Part shown: positions 6,828-15,542 of the stretch, one piece after another
Position numbering within the stretch: position 1 is the stretch's first letter
How the letters are laid out: every line of letters starts with the position of its first letter
Assembly: GCA_958415865.1 (NCBI GenBank)
Contig: CATYZV010000003.1
Span: forward strand, 1 to 19,328
Direction of reading: 5' to 3'
DNA: 19,328 nucleotides
Source of the DNA: an uncultured Selenomonadaceae bacterium
Lineage (GTDB): Bacteria > Bacillota > Negativicutes > Selenomonadales > Selenomonadaceae
Notes under the pieces: generated by a model
What the model saw: only the letters and a program-made list of their open reading frames with translations
Told to the model about the DNA's origin: nothing
Databases searched by the model: none
Made by a program: the position numbers and the translations under genes

Positions 6828-8222
6828 ATGAAGAAACTCGTTCAAATTCCCCGCGTCATCATCGCCGCCACGCAGAGCAGTTCCGGCAAGACGACAGTCG
6901 TAACGGGGCTGCTGCGTGCACTCCGAAACAATGGCTTGAAGGTACAGCCGTACAAAGTAGGCCCCGATTACATCGACCCTTCATATCACGGTATGGCGGC
7001 AGGCAGGGCAGGGCACAATCTCGATACATGGCTCGTGCCGGAAGCAAAGCTGAATGAGCTTTTCGTGCATGAATCCGACGGTGCTGACATCGCTGTAATC
7101 GAAGGCGTAATGGGCTTGTACGACGGCGGGCGAAACGGCATCAGTTCTACAGCTCAGCTGGCGAAAAAACTCAAGGCTCCCGTAATCCTCGTCATCAATG
7201 CTCAGTCGATGGGCGACTCGGCAGCGGCTATTGCTCTTGGCTTTAAGCTATACGATAAAGATGTGAATCTGGCAGGCGTTATATTGAACCGCCTCGGCTC
7301 GCAGACTCATAAATCGCTTATTGAAGAGGCGATGGCAAAGATCGGCATTCCCGTCTACGGAGCTATTTTCCGCGATGACAGCGTCCATATGCCGGAACGC
7401 CATCTCGGCTTGACTCCGGCGCAGGAAAATTCAGCGCATGATATCATCGACATCATATCAGAGAAAATTGCTGCTGAAGTGGATCTCGACGGTGTTATGA
7501 AATTGGCTCAGACGGCTCCTGCACTGGAAGTAGAAGAAGGAGCTGCTGCTTGTGCCGCAAAAGATATCACGATTGCCGTAGCACGCGATAAGGCATTTTC
7601 TTTTTATTACCCGGCAAGCCTCGATGTACTGGCTGCCCAAGGCGCGGTCATAAAATTCTTCAGCCCGCTCACCGATAAAGCTATTCCGAATGATGCAGAT
7701 GCACTCGTATTCGGCGGCGGCTTTCCGGAAGTGTTTGCCGATGAGCTTGCCGCTAACACAGCGATGCTCGATTCAATTCGCCGTGCTGCTAAAGACGGTA
7801 TGCCTATCTACGCAGAATGCGGCGGCTATATGTATATGATGGAAGGAATCTACGATTTTGAAGGCAAGTTTCACTCTATGCTGGGTCTGATTCCTGCCAA
7901 AGCGCAGATGCACAAGAAATTGCAGACAGTAGGCTACGTCAAAGCGCGGATTCTGCACGATGATGTGCTGGGCAAAACAGGCGATGAATTCCACGGCCAT
8001 GAATTCCATTTTTCGTCGCAGATAGAGGATCAGACGGCAGATGATTTCTCTTGGGCATTTGAATTTACGAAGATGCGCAATAATGCCAAATACAAAGCAG
8101 GCTACGCCAAGGATAACATCCTCGGATCTTATCTGCACCTGCATTTTCTCGGCTCTCCCTCGGCAGCTTCATCGCTGGCGGCAAAAGCTAGAGCATACAG
8201 ACAAGCTAAGAACAACGCATAA
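6828..8222 (+). CDS. cbiA: Cobyrinate a,c-diamide synthase CbiA
   Basis: This 464-residue ATP- and glutamine-dependent amidotransferase amidates the a and c carboxylates of cobyrinic acid. The N-terminal dethiobiotin-synthetase-like ATPase domain has the P-loop ATQSSSGKTTV (residues 14-24) and YKVGPDYIDP (42-51). The C-terminal class I glutamine amidotransferase domain has FGGGFPE (295-301) and the nucleophile Cys331 in AECGGYMYM. A conserved His-containing segment, SYLHLHF, is near the end. GAGG at 6816-6819 precedes the ATG at normal spacing. The next gene starts 11 bases after the stop. Length and motifs are normal for CbiA/CobB. Confidence 0.96.
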   Translation: MKKLVQIPRVIIAATQSSSGKTTVVTGLLRALRNNGLKVQPYKVGPDYIDPSYHGMAAGRAGHNLDTWLVPEAKLNELFVHESDGADIAVIEGVMGLYDGGRNGISSTAQLAKKLKAPVILVINAQSMGDSAAAIALGFKLYDKDVNLAGVILNRLGSQTHKSLIEEAMAKIGIPVYGAIFRDDSVHMPERHLGLTPAQENSAHDIIDIISEKIAAEVDLDGVMKLAQTAPALEVEEGAAACAAKDITIAVARDKAFSFYYPASLDVLAAQGAVIKFFSPLTDKAIPNDADALVFGGGFPEVFADELAANTAMLDSIRRAAKDGMPIYAECGGYMYMMEGIYDFEGKFHSMLGLIPAKAQMHKKLQTVGYVKARILHDDVLGKTGDEFHGHEFHFSSQIEDQTADDFSWAFEFTKMRNNAKYKAGYAKDNILGSYLHLHFLGSPSAASSLAAKARAYRQAKNNA

Positions 8223-8225
8223 GGA
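8220..8225 (+). promoter_or_regulatory. Ribosome binding site that decides the cbiP start
   Basis: TAAGGA overlaps the cbiA stop codon and is eight bases before the ATG at 8234. The in-frame ATG at 8225 overlaps this site and so cannot use it, which favours 8234. Confidence 0.55.
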
Positions 8226-8233
8226 TGGGGACT

Positions 8234-9781
8234 ATGACAAAGCACATCATGCTGCAGGGCACTTCATCGCACGTGGGCAAGAGCATATTGACCACGGCAC
8301 TGTGCCGCATTTTTTATCAGGATGGAATGGCCACTGTGCCGTTTAAAGCGCAGAATATGGCTCTCAATTCGTACGTTACGAAAGACGGCGGCGAAATGGG
8401 ACGCTCGCAGGTAGCACAGGCAGAAGCGGCCGGCTTGGAACCGTTTGTAGAAATGAATCCCGTGCTGTTAAAACCCACGGGCAACGCCTGCTCACAGGTA
8501 ATACTGATGGGCAAATCCATCGGCAATATGTCGGCACGCGAATACCATAAAGGATATTCTCTAAAGGCTTTTGATACAGTTAAAGAAGCTATCCGCCGCA
8601 TTGAATCAAAATACGATATGATGGTCATAGAAGGAGCAGGCAGCCCGGCGGAAGTAAATTTAAAGGCAAACGACATAGTCAATATGCGCATCGCCAAGTA
8701 TCTAAAAGCTCCTGTCCTGTTGATTGCCGATATCGACCGCGGCGGTGCTATGGCATCGCTCGTCGGCACGCTGGAACTTTTAGACCCTGATGAACGCGAC
8801 TTGGTAAAAGGCCTCGTCATCAATAAATTCCGCGGCGATGTTACGATACTCCAGCCTGCACTCGATTTTCTTGAAGAAAAAACAGGCAAGCCTGTGCTGG
8901 GAGTTATTCCTTATCTGCCTGATATCAACATCGAAGATGAAGATTCAGTATCGCTCGACGATAAAAAAACGCAGATAAACAAAATGGATGCACCGCTCAA
9001 GATAGCCGTCATCCAGACACCTAAGATTTCAAACTTCACCGACTTTGATGCCTTGAGCAAAGAAGACGATGTAGAACTTTACTACATTCAGCAGGGTGAG
9101 CATATCGACAGGCTGGGCAGACCGGATTTAATCCTGCTGCCGGGCAGCAAGAACACGACAGAAGATATGCTGTATTTGCGCCATAGCGGTCTTGAGGCAG
9201 AGCTTAACGAAGCAAAAGCGGCAGGCGTGCCTATCATCGGCATCTGCGGCGGCTACCAGATGCTCGGCGAAAAGATCAGCGATCCGCTGCATACCGAATC
9301 GGACAATGACAGCGTCAAAGGTCTCGGCTTTCTGCCGATGGAAACGACATTTGCTGCTAAGAAGCTGACTTCTCAAGTCAAAGCCAAATGCCTCAATTGG
9401 AATTTTCTCGGCACCAAGCTGGATGTGGATGATCTTTACGGCTATGAAATCCACATGGGAGAAACGAAATTCACGGCAGAGAAAAATCATCCGTTTGTAA
9501 TCACAGAGCGTGCAGGCAAAGCCGTGCAGATAGCCGAAGGCATGATAAATGCTGAGGGAACGGTTATGGGTGCGTATATTCACGGTATTTTCGACAGCGA
9601 CAATTACCGCCGCGCTGTGCTCAACATACTGCGCCGGCGCAAAGGGCTTGAACCATTGCCCGTATCGACCAATTACGCCGCAGCAAAACAGGCAGCTTAC
9701 AACCGCCTTGCCGATACGGTGCGCCGTTCGCTCGATATGGAAAAACTGTATAAGATAATTGACGAAGCTGCTAAAGCTTAA
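8234..9781 (+). CDS. cbiP: Adenosylcobyric acid synthase (glutamine-hydrolysing) CbiP
   Basis: This protein of about 515 residues (CobQ family) amidates the four remaining side-chain carboxylates (b, d, e, g) of adenosylcobyrinic acid a,c-diamide. The N-terminal ATPase domain shows GTSSHVGKS (residues 9-17), IEGAGSPAE (132-140) and DIDRGGAMA (166-174). The C-terminal amidotransferase domain shows LLPGSKNTTEDM (301-312), Cys338 in GICGGYQMLG, and YIHGIFD. The ATG at 8234 is chosen over the one at 8225 on ribosome-site spacing and because the protein then begins, as relatives do, a few residues before the P-loop. It is the last gene of the operon; a strong terminator follows within ten bases. 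Confidence 0.96.
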   Translation: MTKHIMLQGTSSHVGKSILTTALCRIFYQDGMATVPFKAQNMALNSYVTKDGGEMGRSQVAQAEAAGLEPFVEMNPVLLKPTGNACSQVILMGKSIGNMSAREYHKGYSLKAFDTVKEAIRRIESKYDMMVIEGAGSPAEVNLKANDIVNMRIAKYLKAPVLLIADIDRGGAMASLVGTLELLDPDERDLVKGLVINKFRGDVTILQPALDFLEEKTGKPVLGVIPYLPDINIEDEDSVSLDDKKTQINKMDAPLKIAVIQTPKISNFTDFDALSKEDDVELYYIQQGEHIDRLGRPDLILLPGSKNTTEDMLYLRHSGLEAELNEAKAAGVPIIGICGGYQMLGEKISDPLHTESDNDSVKGLGFLPMETTFAAKKLTSQVKAKCLNWNFLGTKLDVDDLYGYEIHMGETKFTAEKNHPFVITERAGKAVQIAEGMINAEGTVMGAYIHGIFDSDNYRRAVLNILRRRKGLEPLPVSTNYAAAKQAAYNRLADTVRRSLDMEKLYKIIDEAAKA

Positions 9782-9786
9782 ATATG

Positions 9787-9817
9787 ACCGCCTATATAAA
9801 TATATGGGCGGTTTTTT
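9787..9817 (+). terminator. Rho-independent terminator of the cbi operon
   Basis: An 11-bp stem closes a 4-base loop between 9787 and 9812. It has a GC-rich base (ACCGCC with GGCGGT), one T-G wobble and an AT-rich top. A run of six T residues (9812-9817) follows at once, five bases after the cbiP stop. Confidence 0.9.
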
Positions 9818-9829
9818 AGCACAAGGCTG

Positions 9830-9842
9830 TTTCACCGTGAAA
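9830..9842. repeat. 13-bp dyad, TTTCAC-C-GTGAAA
   Basis: Perfect 6-base inverted arms surround a single central base. It lies between the cbi terminator and the promoter of the phosphoesterase unit, about 60 bases upstream of that promoter's -10. The symmetry suggests a protein-binding site rather than an RNA hairpin, because the loop would be too small. No regulator can be assigned. Confidence 0.3.
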
Positions 9843-9899
9843 AAAGCATTTTTTGTATGAAAGAGAGACAATATTTATATCACAAAGAATATCTAAGTA

Positions 9900-9908
9900 T
9901 GGTATAAT
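9900..9908 (+). promoter_or_regulatory. Extended -10 promoter of the phosphoesterase-HD-glnS-permease unit
   Basis: TGGTATAAT is a perfect TATAAT (9903-9908) with an extended -10 TG. No good -35 is visible at 16-18 bases upstream. Transcription would start near 9914. Confidence 0.55.
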
Positions 9909-9968
9909 TGAAAAATACTGTTGTTTTTTAGTAGTTCACGCATGTATCTATTGGAGGCGATATACGCA

Positions 9969-11114
9969 ATGTTCTTATTCGTAGCGATAGGTGCTATGTT
10001 AGTTATAACTCTGCTGAGTTTATTTCTAGGCAAAGAGTATTTCCCGAAAGAGACGGTCAAGCGGGCACAGCGCAAGATGATAGCAGTCAATATCATCATA
10101 ATGATAGTATTCGCTGCCGGTTCGCATCTGGCTCTGTCCAATGAATACGCCGGTATGCTGATCGGGCTTGCCGTCATGTGGTATATGCTCCAGATACTGC
10201 TCGCATTATTCGGCATACTGGTTAAGCTGTTCCGCATAATATATGAAAAATCGTCCGGAAAGCCTGTCGATCCTAGCCGGCGGCGTTTCTTGCGCGGTCT
10301 TATCTGGGTGCCGGCTATTTCGGGTGCTCTATACGGCGGTCTGTACGAACGCCGCCATATCGAATTCACACAGGTGGATATCGACGTATCATCTGCACCC
10401 AAGCTGAACGGTATGAAGATAGCACAGCTGACAGATGTCCATTTGGGCAATTTCTTTTCGACCTCACAGCTGCAGGCAGTACTTACTCAGATCGTGCAGA
10501 AATCACCTGATATGCTCGTTCTAACAGGCGATATCTTCGACAGCCAGGGCATTAACGATGAGGCTATAAAGATCATCGACAGCTTCACCGGCTACTTTCC
10601 GTTCGGCACTTATATGTGCTGGGGCAATCATGAGCATATCAGAGGCATAGAACATCTGCGGGAAGCTCTGAGCGGGACGAATATAAAAGTGCTCAACAAT
10701 GCCTCGGTGAAAATACTGAGCGGGGACAGGCCGTTTTATCTGCTCGGTGTCGATTATGTAGGCGGAGTCAATGATGATGATGATTCCAAGACGAAAGAAC
10801 TGCGCAATCGCTATCTTGAAGAGGCAATGGCTCATGTGCCGGACAATGCCTATAAAATTCTATTGGCGCATCATCCTATTTTCTTTGACGAGGCATTCAG
10901 CCATCATATCGAGCTGACGCTGAGCGGTCATACGCACGGCGGTCAATTCGGCATACTCGGTCATCCGATTTTCTCGATGTTCAAATACATGAGAGGCAGA
11001 TTTGAGCAGGACGGCTGCATCGGATACGTCAGCCGCGGTGCCGGCAGCTGGTTCCCTTACCGCATCGGCTGTCCGCCGGAAATCACCGTGTTCAATTTCA
11101 CTGCAAAGGGGTAA
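9969..11114 (+). CDS. Membrane-anchored metallophosphoesterase (calcineurin-like, YkuE/YaeI type)
   Basis: This protein of about 381 residues belongs to the binuclear-metal calcineurin-like phosphoesterases. Motifs appear in order: DVH (156-158), LTGD (185-188), GNHE (219-222), AHHP (300-303) and GHTHGG (320-325). The N-terminal 100 residues hold three likely transmembrane helices (about 2-19, 37-53 and 62-85). A DPSRRRFLRG stretch (101-110) and another hydrophobic segment follow, resembling a twin-arginine signal placed internally. The catalytic domain is therefore probably outside the cytoplasm. Relatives such as YkuE and YaeI/LpxG-like enzymes act on phosphodiesters or lipids, but the substrate here is unknown. 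The ATG at 9969 has GGAGG at 9953-9957; in-frame TTG-9921 and ATG-9942 lack good sites. The HD-domain gene follows five bases after the stop. Confidence 0.85.
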   Translation: MFLFVAIGAMLVITLLSLFLGKEYFPKETVKRAQRKMIAVNIIIMIVFAAGSHLALSNEYAGMLIGLAVMWYMLQILLALFGILVKLFRIIYEKSSGKPVDPSRRRFLRGLIWVPAISGALYGGLYERRHIEFTQVDIDVSSAPKLNGMKIAQLTDVHLGNFFSTSQLQAVLTQIVQKSPDMLVLTGDIFDSQGINDEAIKIIDSFTGYFPFGTYMCWGNHEHIRGIEHLREALSGTNIKVLNNASVKILSGDRPFYLLGVDYVGGVNDDDDSKTKELRNRYLEEAMAHVPDNAYKILLAHHPIFFDEAFSHHIELTLSGHTHGGQFGILGHPIFSMFKYMRGRFEQDGCIGYVSRGAGSWFPYRIGCPPEITVFNFTAKG

Positions 11115-11119
11115 TATAG

Positions 11120-11962
11120 ATGAGTGATGATTACAATATGGAACAGCTCTGGCAGGAAATGAGTGCATGGATGACGGCGTATATGAAGTCTTTTTATACG
11201 CCGGAAGATGTGAAAAAGGCAAAGCCACATCTAGAAATAAAGTCAGTCAAGACGATTTTCTTTGATGATGCTCAAATCGTTGATGGCATCGTACTCAAGG
11301 AAATTCACACTTGGAAGGTTACTCGCAACTGTGAGCAGCTGGCACAGCATCTTTGTTTAAACGAGCACGACTGTATGCTGGCAAAGATGATCGGCTTGTT
11401 CCACGATGTCGGCAGATTTTATCAATTCACCGTCTACCGCACGTTCAACGATGCACTGTCGGAAAACCATGCCAAGCTGGGTTTGAAGGTGCTCCAAGAT
11501 CTGCCGTTTATGAAAAAGCTCTCACCGGAAGATCTCGATGTGCTGCGCTTTGCCATCGGCAATCACAATGCTAAAGTCATCGCGCCGACGGACGACAAGC
11601 GCAAGCTGAGTTTTGCCAAGCTGATACGCGATGCCGATAAGATCGATATCTACCGCGTGCTAAAGCCCTATCTTGCACCGACTGACGGCACGGGCTGCAG
11701 TCCGGATTTTCTCGATTTGTTTATAAAGGGCGAGCAGTGCGATTACACGAAAATGCGAACACAGGATGACCGCAAGCTCGTGCGACTCATGTGGGTTTAC
11801 GATATCAATTACGCTTGGTCGCTGCGGCAGATAATAGATCAGAATTACATTGAGGACATTATCAGCAAGCTGCCGCAGACCGAGAAGATGCAGCTGGGTT
11901 TTGACAGGCTCAGAAAATATATACAGCATAAGTTAGAGCTTCCTGATGTCTGGGAAGGTTAA
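11120..11962 (+). CDS. HD-domain phosphohydrolase of unknown substrate
   Basis: This 280-residue soluble protein has no signal or membrane segment. The HD metal-binding signature is intact: His63, the pair His95-Asp96 in LFHDVGRF, and Asp171/Asp173 in DADKIDIYRV. An additional NH pair (149-150) fits the usual metal-site histidines. HD proteins hydrolyse nucleotides, cyclic nucleotides or other phosphate esters, and the sequence does not say which. No RelA, GGDEF or HD-GYP features (HHExxDGxGYP) are present, so it is not an obvious (p)ppGpp or cyclic-di-GMP enzyme. The start has an AAGGGG site, and the gene lies between the membrane phosphoesterase and glnS, 25 bases before glnS. I would expect the annotation 'HD domain-containing protein'. 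Confidence 0.85.
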   Translation: MSDDYNMEQLWQEMSAWMTAYMKSFYTPEDVKKAKPHLEIKSVKTIFFDDAQIVDGIVLKEIHTWKVTRNCEQLAQHLCLNEHDCMLAKMIGLFHDVGRFYQFTVYRTFNDALSENHAKLGLKVLQDLPFMKKLSPEDLDVLRFAIGNHNAKVIAPTDDKRKLSFAKLIRDADKIDIYRVLKPYLAPTDGTGCSPDFLDLFIKGEQCDYTKMRTQDDRKLVRLMWVYDINYAWSLRQIIDQNYIEDIISKLPQTEKMQLGFDRLRKYIQHKLELPDVWEG

Positions 11963-11987
11963 AGGAAAGTAAAGGGAAGGTATTAAT

Positions 11988-13658
11988 ATGGCAGACAATA
12001 ACAATACGAATTTTATTTGCAATGCAATCGATGAAGATTTAAAAGAAGGCAAGTACACGGAAGGCATCCATACTCGTTTTCCTCCTGAACCGAACGGTTA
12101 TTTACATATCGGTCATGCTAAATCCATCTGCCTCAATTTCGGCATTGCGCAGAAATACAACGGAAAATGCAACCTCCGCTTTGACGATACGAACCCGGTC
12201 AAAGAAGATGTAGAGTACGTCGATTCGATTCAGGCAGATGTCAAATGGCTGGGCTTCAGCTGGGGCAAGAATAAGTTTTACGCCTCTGATTATTTCGACA
12301 AACTGTATGAATTTGCCGTGCAGCTGATCAAAAGCGGCCATGCTTACGTCGATGATCTCACTGCTGATGAAATCAGAGCTTACCGCGGCACGTTGACAGA
12401 ACCCGGCAAGGAAAGCCCCTGCCGCAGCCGTTCCGTCGAAGAAAATCTCGATCTGTTCACTCGCATGAAAAACGGTGAATTTGCCGACGGTGAAAAAGTA
12501 CTGCGCGCCAAAATCGACATGGCTTCGCCCAACATCAATATGCGCGATCCTGTAATATACCGCATAGCACATACGGAGCACCACCGCACAGGCGATAAAT
12601 GGTGCATTTATCCGATGTACGATTTTGCACATCCTCTCAGTGATGCTATCGAAGGCATTACTCATTCCATCTGTACACTGGAATTTGAAGATCATCGCCC
12701 GCTTTATGACTGGCTGCTTGAAACGGTCGGCTTTGATGCCAATACCCGCCCGCGCCAGATAGAATTTGCCCGCCTCAACATCACGAAGATGGTCATGAGC
12801 AAGCGCAAGCTGCGCCAGCTTGTAGAAGGCGGCTATGTCAGCGGCTGGGATGATCCGCGTATGCCTACTATCTCCGGCCTGCGCCGCCGCGGCTATACGG
12901 CAGCTGCTATCCGAGATTTCTGTGAACGCATCAGTGTGGCAAAAGCCAACAGCCTCGTCGATGTAGCAATGCTGGAGCACTGTGTGCGCGAGGATTTAAA
13001 TGCTCATGCTAACCGCATCATGGCAGTGCTCGATCCGCTCAAAGTCGTCATCACCAATTATCCTGAAGATAAAACAGAAATGCTTTCCTGTGAAAACCTG
13101 CCCACGGGTGACGATAGACATTATATGCCTTTTTCCCGTGAAATATACATCGAACGTGCTGACTTTATGGAAGATGCTCCGAAAAAATTCTTCCGCTTGA
13201 AGCCGCAGGGTGAAGTACGCCTCAAAAATGCTTATATCATCAAATGCGATGAAGTCATCAAAGATGAACAGGGCAATGTGATTGAACTGCATTGCAGCTA
13301 CGATCCCGATTCCAAGACAGGCGGCAAAACGGCAGGCAGAAAAGTCAAAGGCACTATCCACTGGGTCAATGCGGCTACGGCACTCGACGCTCAGGTTCGT
13401 CTCTACGACTATCTGCTCAAAGATGATGAAGGCTCCGTATCCGGCGACTTTATCGCTTCGCTCAATCCTGATTCCCTGATAACACTTAATCACTGCAAAG
13501 TAGAACCGAGTGCAAAATGGGCAGCACCGGGCACGAAATTCCAGTTCCTGCGCCAGGGATATTTCTGCGTAGACAAAGACAGCACGATGGATGCTCTCGT
13601 GTTCAATAAGATCGTAGGCTTGCGCGACACTTGGGCCAAAGTGTCCGGCAAAGGCTGA
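11988..13658 (+). CDS. glnS: Glutaminyl-tRNA synthetase
   Basis: This 556-residue class I aminoacyl-tRNA synthetase charges tRNA-Gln with glutamine directly. The HIGH motif is at residues 40-43, in the GlnRS-typical context [16 protein letters not shown]. The KMSKS-like loop is VMSKRK (269-274). The RFDDTNP block (64-70) separates GlxRS enzymes from other class I synthetases. The length matches the E. coli enzyme (about 554 residues), including the two C-terminal beta-barrel anticodon-binding domains. GGGAAGG lies upstream of the ATG. Most Firmicutes lack GlnRS and make Gln-tRNA by GatCAB transamidation, so this gene fits a lineage such as Negativicutes that has acquired it. The permease gene follows after 36 bases with no terminator visible. 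Confidence 0.97.
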   Translation: MADNNNTNFICNAIDEDLKEGKYTEGIHTRFPPEPNGYLHIGHAKSICLNFGIAQKYNGKCNLRFDDTNPVKEDVEYVDSIQADVKWLGFSWGKNKFYASDYFDKLYEFAVQLIKSGHAYVDDLTADEIRAYRGTLTEPGKESPCRSRSVEENLDLFTRMKNGEFADGEKVLRAKIDMASPNINMRDPVIYRIAHTEHHRTGDKWCIYPMYDFAHPLSDAIEGITHSICTLEFEDHRPLYDWLLETVGFDANTRPRQIEFARLNITKMVMSKRKLRQLVEGGYVSGWDDPRMPTISGLRRRGYTAAAIRDFCERISVAKANSLVDVAMLEHCVREDLNAHANRIMAVLDPLKVVITNYPEDKTEMLSCENLPTGDDRHYMPFSREIYIERADFMEDAPKKFFRLKPQGEVRLKNAYIIKCDEVIKDEQGNVIELHCSYDPDSKTGGKTAGRKVKGTIHWVNAATALDAQVRLYDYLLKDDEGSVSGDFIASLNPDSLITLNHCKVEPSAKWAAPGTKFQFLRQGYFCVDKDSTMDALVFNKIVGLRDTWAKVSGKG

Positions 13659-13694
13659 GATAAATAAAAATCCAATATAAAGTGAGGTAAACAA

Positions 13695-14981
13695 ATGGAT
13701 TCTATAGCATGGTTTGCACTGGCGATATTCCTCGTCGTGTACGTATTCATCGTATCGGAAAAAATCCACCGCACCGTCATAGCCCTGGCGGGTGCAATGC
13801 TCATGATCGTCTGCGGCATCCTGTCGCAGGAGCAGGCAATCCACCACATCGACTTCAATACCATCGGTCTTTTGGCAGGTATGATGATCGTTGTCAGCAT
13901 CACAGGTGAAACAGGCCTGTTCAACTATCTTGCCGTATGGTCAGCAAAAAAGGTCAAGGCCCATCCTTTAAAGCTGCTGCTTGTACTGTCCTTTTTGACG
14001 GCTATCTGCTCAGCATTTCTCGACAATGTAACGACAGTGCTGCTGACAGTGCCGCTGACCTTCAGCATCACTTCTCAGCTTCAGGTGCCCGTAAGACCGT
14101 TTCTCGTAGCGCAGATTCTCTCGTCTAATATCGGCGGCACATCCACACTGATCGGCGACCCGCCGAACATCATGATCGGCTCTGCCGTGCCGGAAATGGA
14201 TTTTATGGCTTTCCTTTCAAACTTGTCCGGTGTCTGCACAATCATCTTCATCATTACAATGGCTATCCTGCTCATGCTCTACTGCAAACAGCTCGTTACC
14301 ACTCCTGAGCTTCAGGCAAAAGTAATGGCAATGGATGAAAAGAAGGAAATTAAAAATCCTACTCTGCTCAAAAAATGCTTAGTTGTACTGGCATTGATCA
14401 TCATCACATTCACCATGCACGCTCAGCTGCATCTTGAAAGTGCAACTGTTGCCCTGTCGGGTGCCTGCCTCTTAATGCTGATTTCTATTGCAACGCGTGA
14501 AAAAGAAATCGCCCGCGTGCTCAGCCGCATCGAATGGCTCGCTATCTTCTTCTTTGCCGGACTGTTCATCCTCGTCGGCGGCCTTGTAGAAACAGGCGTG
14601 ATCAAGATGATGGCGCAGGAAGTTCTTGCCTTCACGGCAGGTGATTTGACCAGCACTACAATGCTCATTCTCTGGCTCAGTGCTATCGCTTCAGCATTCG
14701 TCGATAACATTCCGTTCGTAGCGACTTTGATCCCGATGATCAAAGATATGGGTGCGATGGGCATGACCAATCTTGAACCGCTCTGGTGGGCATTATCTCT
14801 CGGTGCGTGCCTCGGCGGCAACGGTACCCTGATCGGTGCCAGTGCCAACGTAGTAGTTGCCAGCATGGCGGCAATTCACGGCGAAAAAATCTCTTTCGTC
14901 AAATACTTCTTCGTTGCCTTCCCGATCATGATCATTTCCATCATCATCAGCACAGTATACCTCTATTTCTTCTATCTGTAA
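13695..14981 (+). CDS. ArsB/NhaD-type (ion transporter superfamily) permease
   Basis: This 428-residue integral membrane protein is hydrophobic throughout, with roughly ten to twelve predicted helices. It shows the internal duplication of the ion-transporter superfamily. FLDNVTT (108-114) followed by GGTSTLIGDPPN (147-158) in the first half is mirrored by FVDNIPF (335-341) and GGNGTLIGASAN (374-385) in the second. That pattern is shared by arsenite exporters (ArsB), the Na+/H+ antiporter NhaD and the human P protein. Substrate cannot be read from the sequence. No arsenic-resistance genes are nearby, so an arsenic role is not supported; anion or sodium/proton transport is equally possible. The start has GTGAGGT at 13682-13688. 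It is the last gene of its unit, ahead of a bidirectional terminator. Confidence 0.88.
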   Translation: MDSIAWFALAIFLVVYVFIVSEKIHRTVIALAGAMLMIVCGILSQEQAIHHIDFNTIGLLAGMMIVVSITGETGLFNYLAVWSAKKVKAHPLKLLLVLSFLTAICSAFLDNVTTVLLTVPLTFSITSQLQVPVRPFLVAQILSSNIGGTSTLIGDPPNIMIGSAVPEMDFMAFLSNLSGVCTIIFIITMAILLMLYCKQLVTTPELQAKVMAMDEKKEIKNPTLLKKCLVVLALIIITFTMHAQLHLESATVALSGACLLMLISIATREKEIARVLSRIEWLAIFFFAGLFILVGGLVETGVIKMMAQEVLAFTAGDLTSTTMLILWLSAIASAFVDNIPFVATLIPMIKDMGAMGMTNLEPLWWALSLGACLGGNGTLIGASANVVVASMAAIHGEKISFVKYFFVAFPIMIISIIISTVYLYFFYL

Positions 14982-15001
14982 TTCTAATATAGCGTATACA
15001 C

Positions 15002-15046
15002 AAAAAAATGCCTTATCCGATTTAAAATAACGGATAAGGCATTTTT
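15002..15046. terminator. Bidirectional rho-independent terminator between convergent operons
   Basis: A perfect 12-bp stem (15008-15019 with 15031-15042) has an 11-base loop. A run of seven A lies on the left and a run of T on the right, so it can terminate both the permease transcript and the rfaE2 transcript. Flanking A/T pairs lengthen the stem further. Confidence 0.92.
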
Positions 15047-15050
15047 CCAT

Positions 15051-15524
15051 TCATTTAGCATATACGTCTAATACTTTTTTTATTATATTCGTAGTAGAAC
15101 AGCCTTCCACAACTTTAATAAAAGCAAGCCTGCCGCCGCACGCTTTGACGCTCGCCGTTTCCGGCAGTGTTTCTTCTGTGTAATCGCCGCCTTTTACATA
15201 GACATCCGGCTGCACTTTGGATATCAAGGCATCGGCAGTTGTCTCATTGAACAGCACAGCATAATCCACTGCCTTTAAGCTGTCTATGACTTCCAATCGT
15301 TCAGCCTGCGGCGCGATAGGACGTTTATCAGATTTATACTGCCTGACCGAACTGTCGCTGTTAATGCCCACGATCAAAACATCGGCAAGCCTAGCAGCTT
15401 CATTCAAGTAGCGCACATGACCGGCGTGCACGATATCAAAGGTTCCGTTGGTCAAGGCAATCGTCTTACCGCTCCTGTGCAGTATAGAGCATAGAGAGGA
15501 GATATCCTGCGGATTTACTATCAT
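15051..15524 (-). CDS. rfaE2: D-glycero-beta-D-manno-heptose 1-phosphate adenylyltransferase
   Basis: This 157-residue nucleotidyltransferase transfers AMP to heptose 1-phosphate, giving ADP-heptose for LPS inner core. The cytidylyltransferase-like fold is marked by TNGTFDIVHAGHVRYL (residues 25-40) with the HxGH site at 33-36, VGINSD, and VKGGDY. The C-terminal STTNIIKKV matches the ISTT-type signature. It corresponds to the C-terminal half of bifunctional HldE, which is split into two genes here. AGGAGA at 15534-15539 precedes the ATG. The gene follows rfaE1 with an 18-base gap and ends at the bidirectional terminator. Confidence 0.95.
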   Translation of the reverse strand: MIVNPQDISSLCSILHRSGKTIALTNGTFDIVHAGHVRYLNEAARLADVLIVGINSDSSVRQYKSDKRPIAPQAERLEVIDSLKAVDYAVLFNETTADALISKVQPDVYVKGGDYTEETLPETASVKACGGRLAFIKVVEGCSTTNIIKKVLDVYAK

Positions 15525-15542
15525 AACATCATTTCTCCTGTT

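Noticed and set aside
12102..13847. Two long minus-strand open frames (292 and 283 codons) over glnS and the permease start
   Set aside because: They mirror the codon pattern of glnS, have compositional bias, and lack start signals or motifs.
13695..14981. Arsenite efflux role for the ArsB/NhaD-type permease
   Set aside because: Only the superfamily fold is visible; there is no arsR, arsC or arsA nearby.
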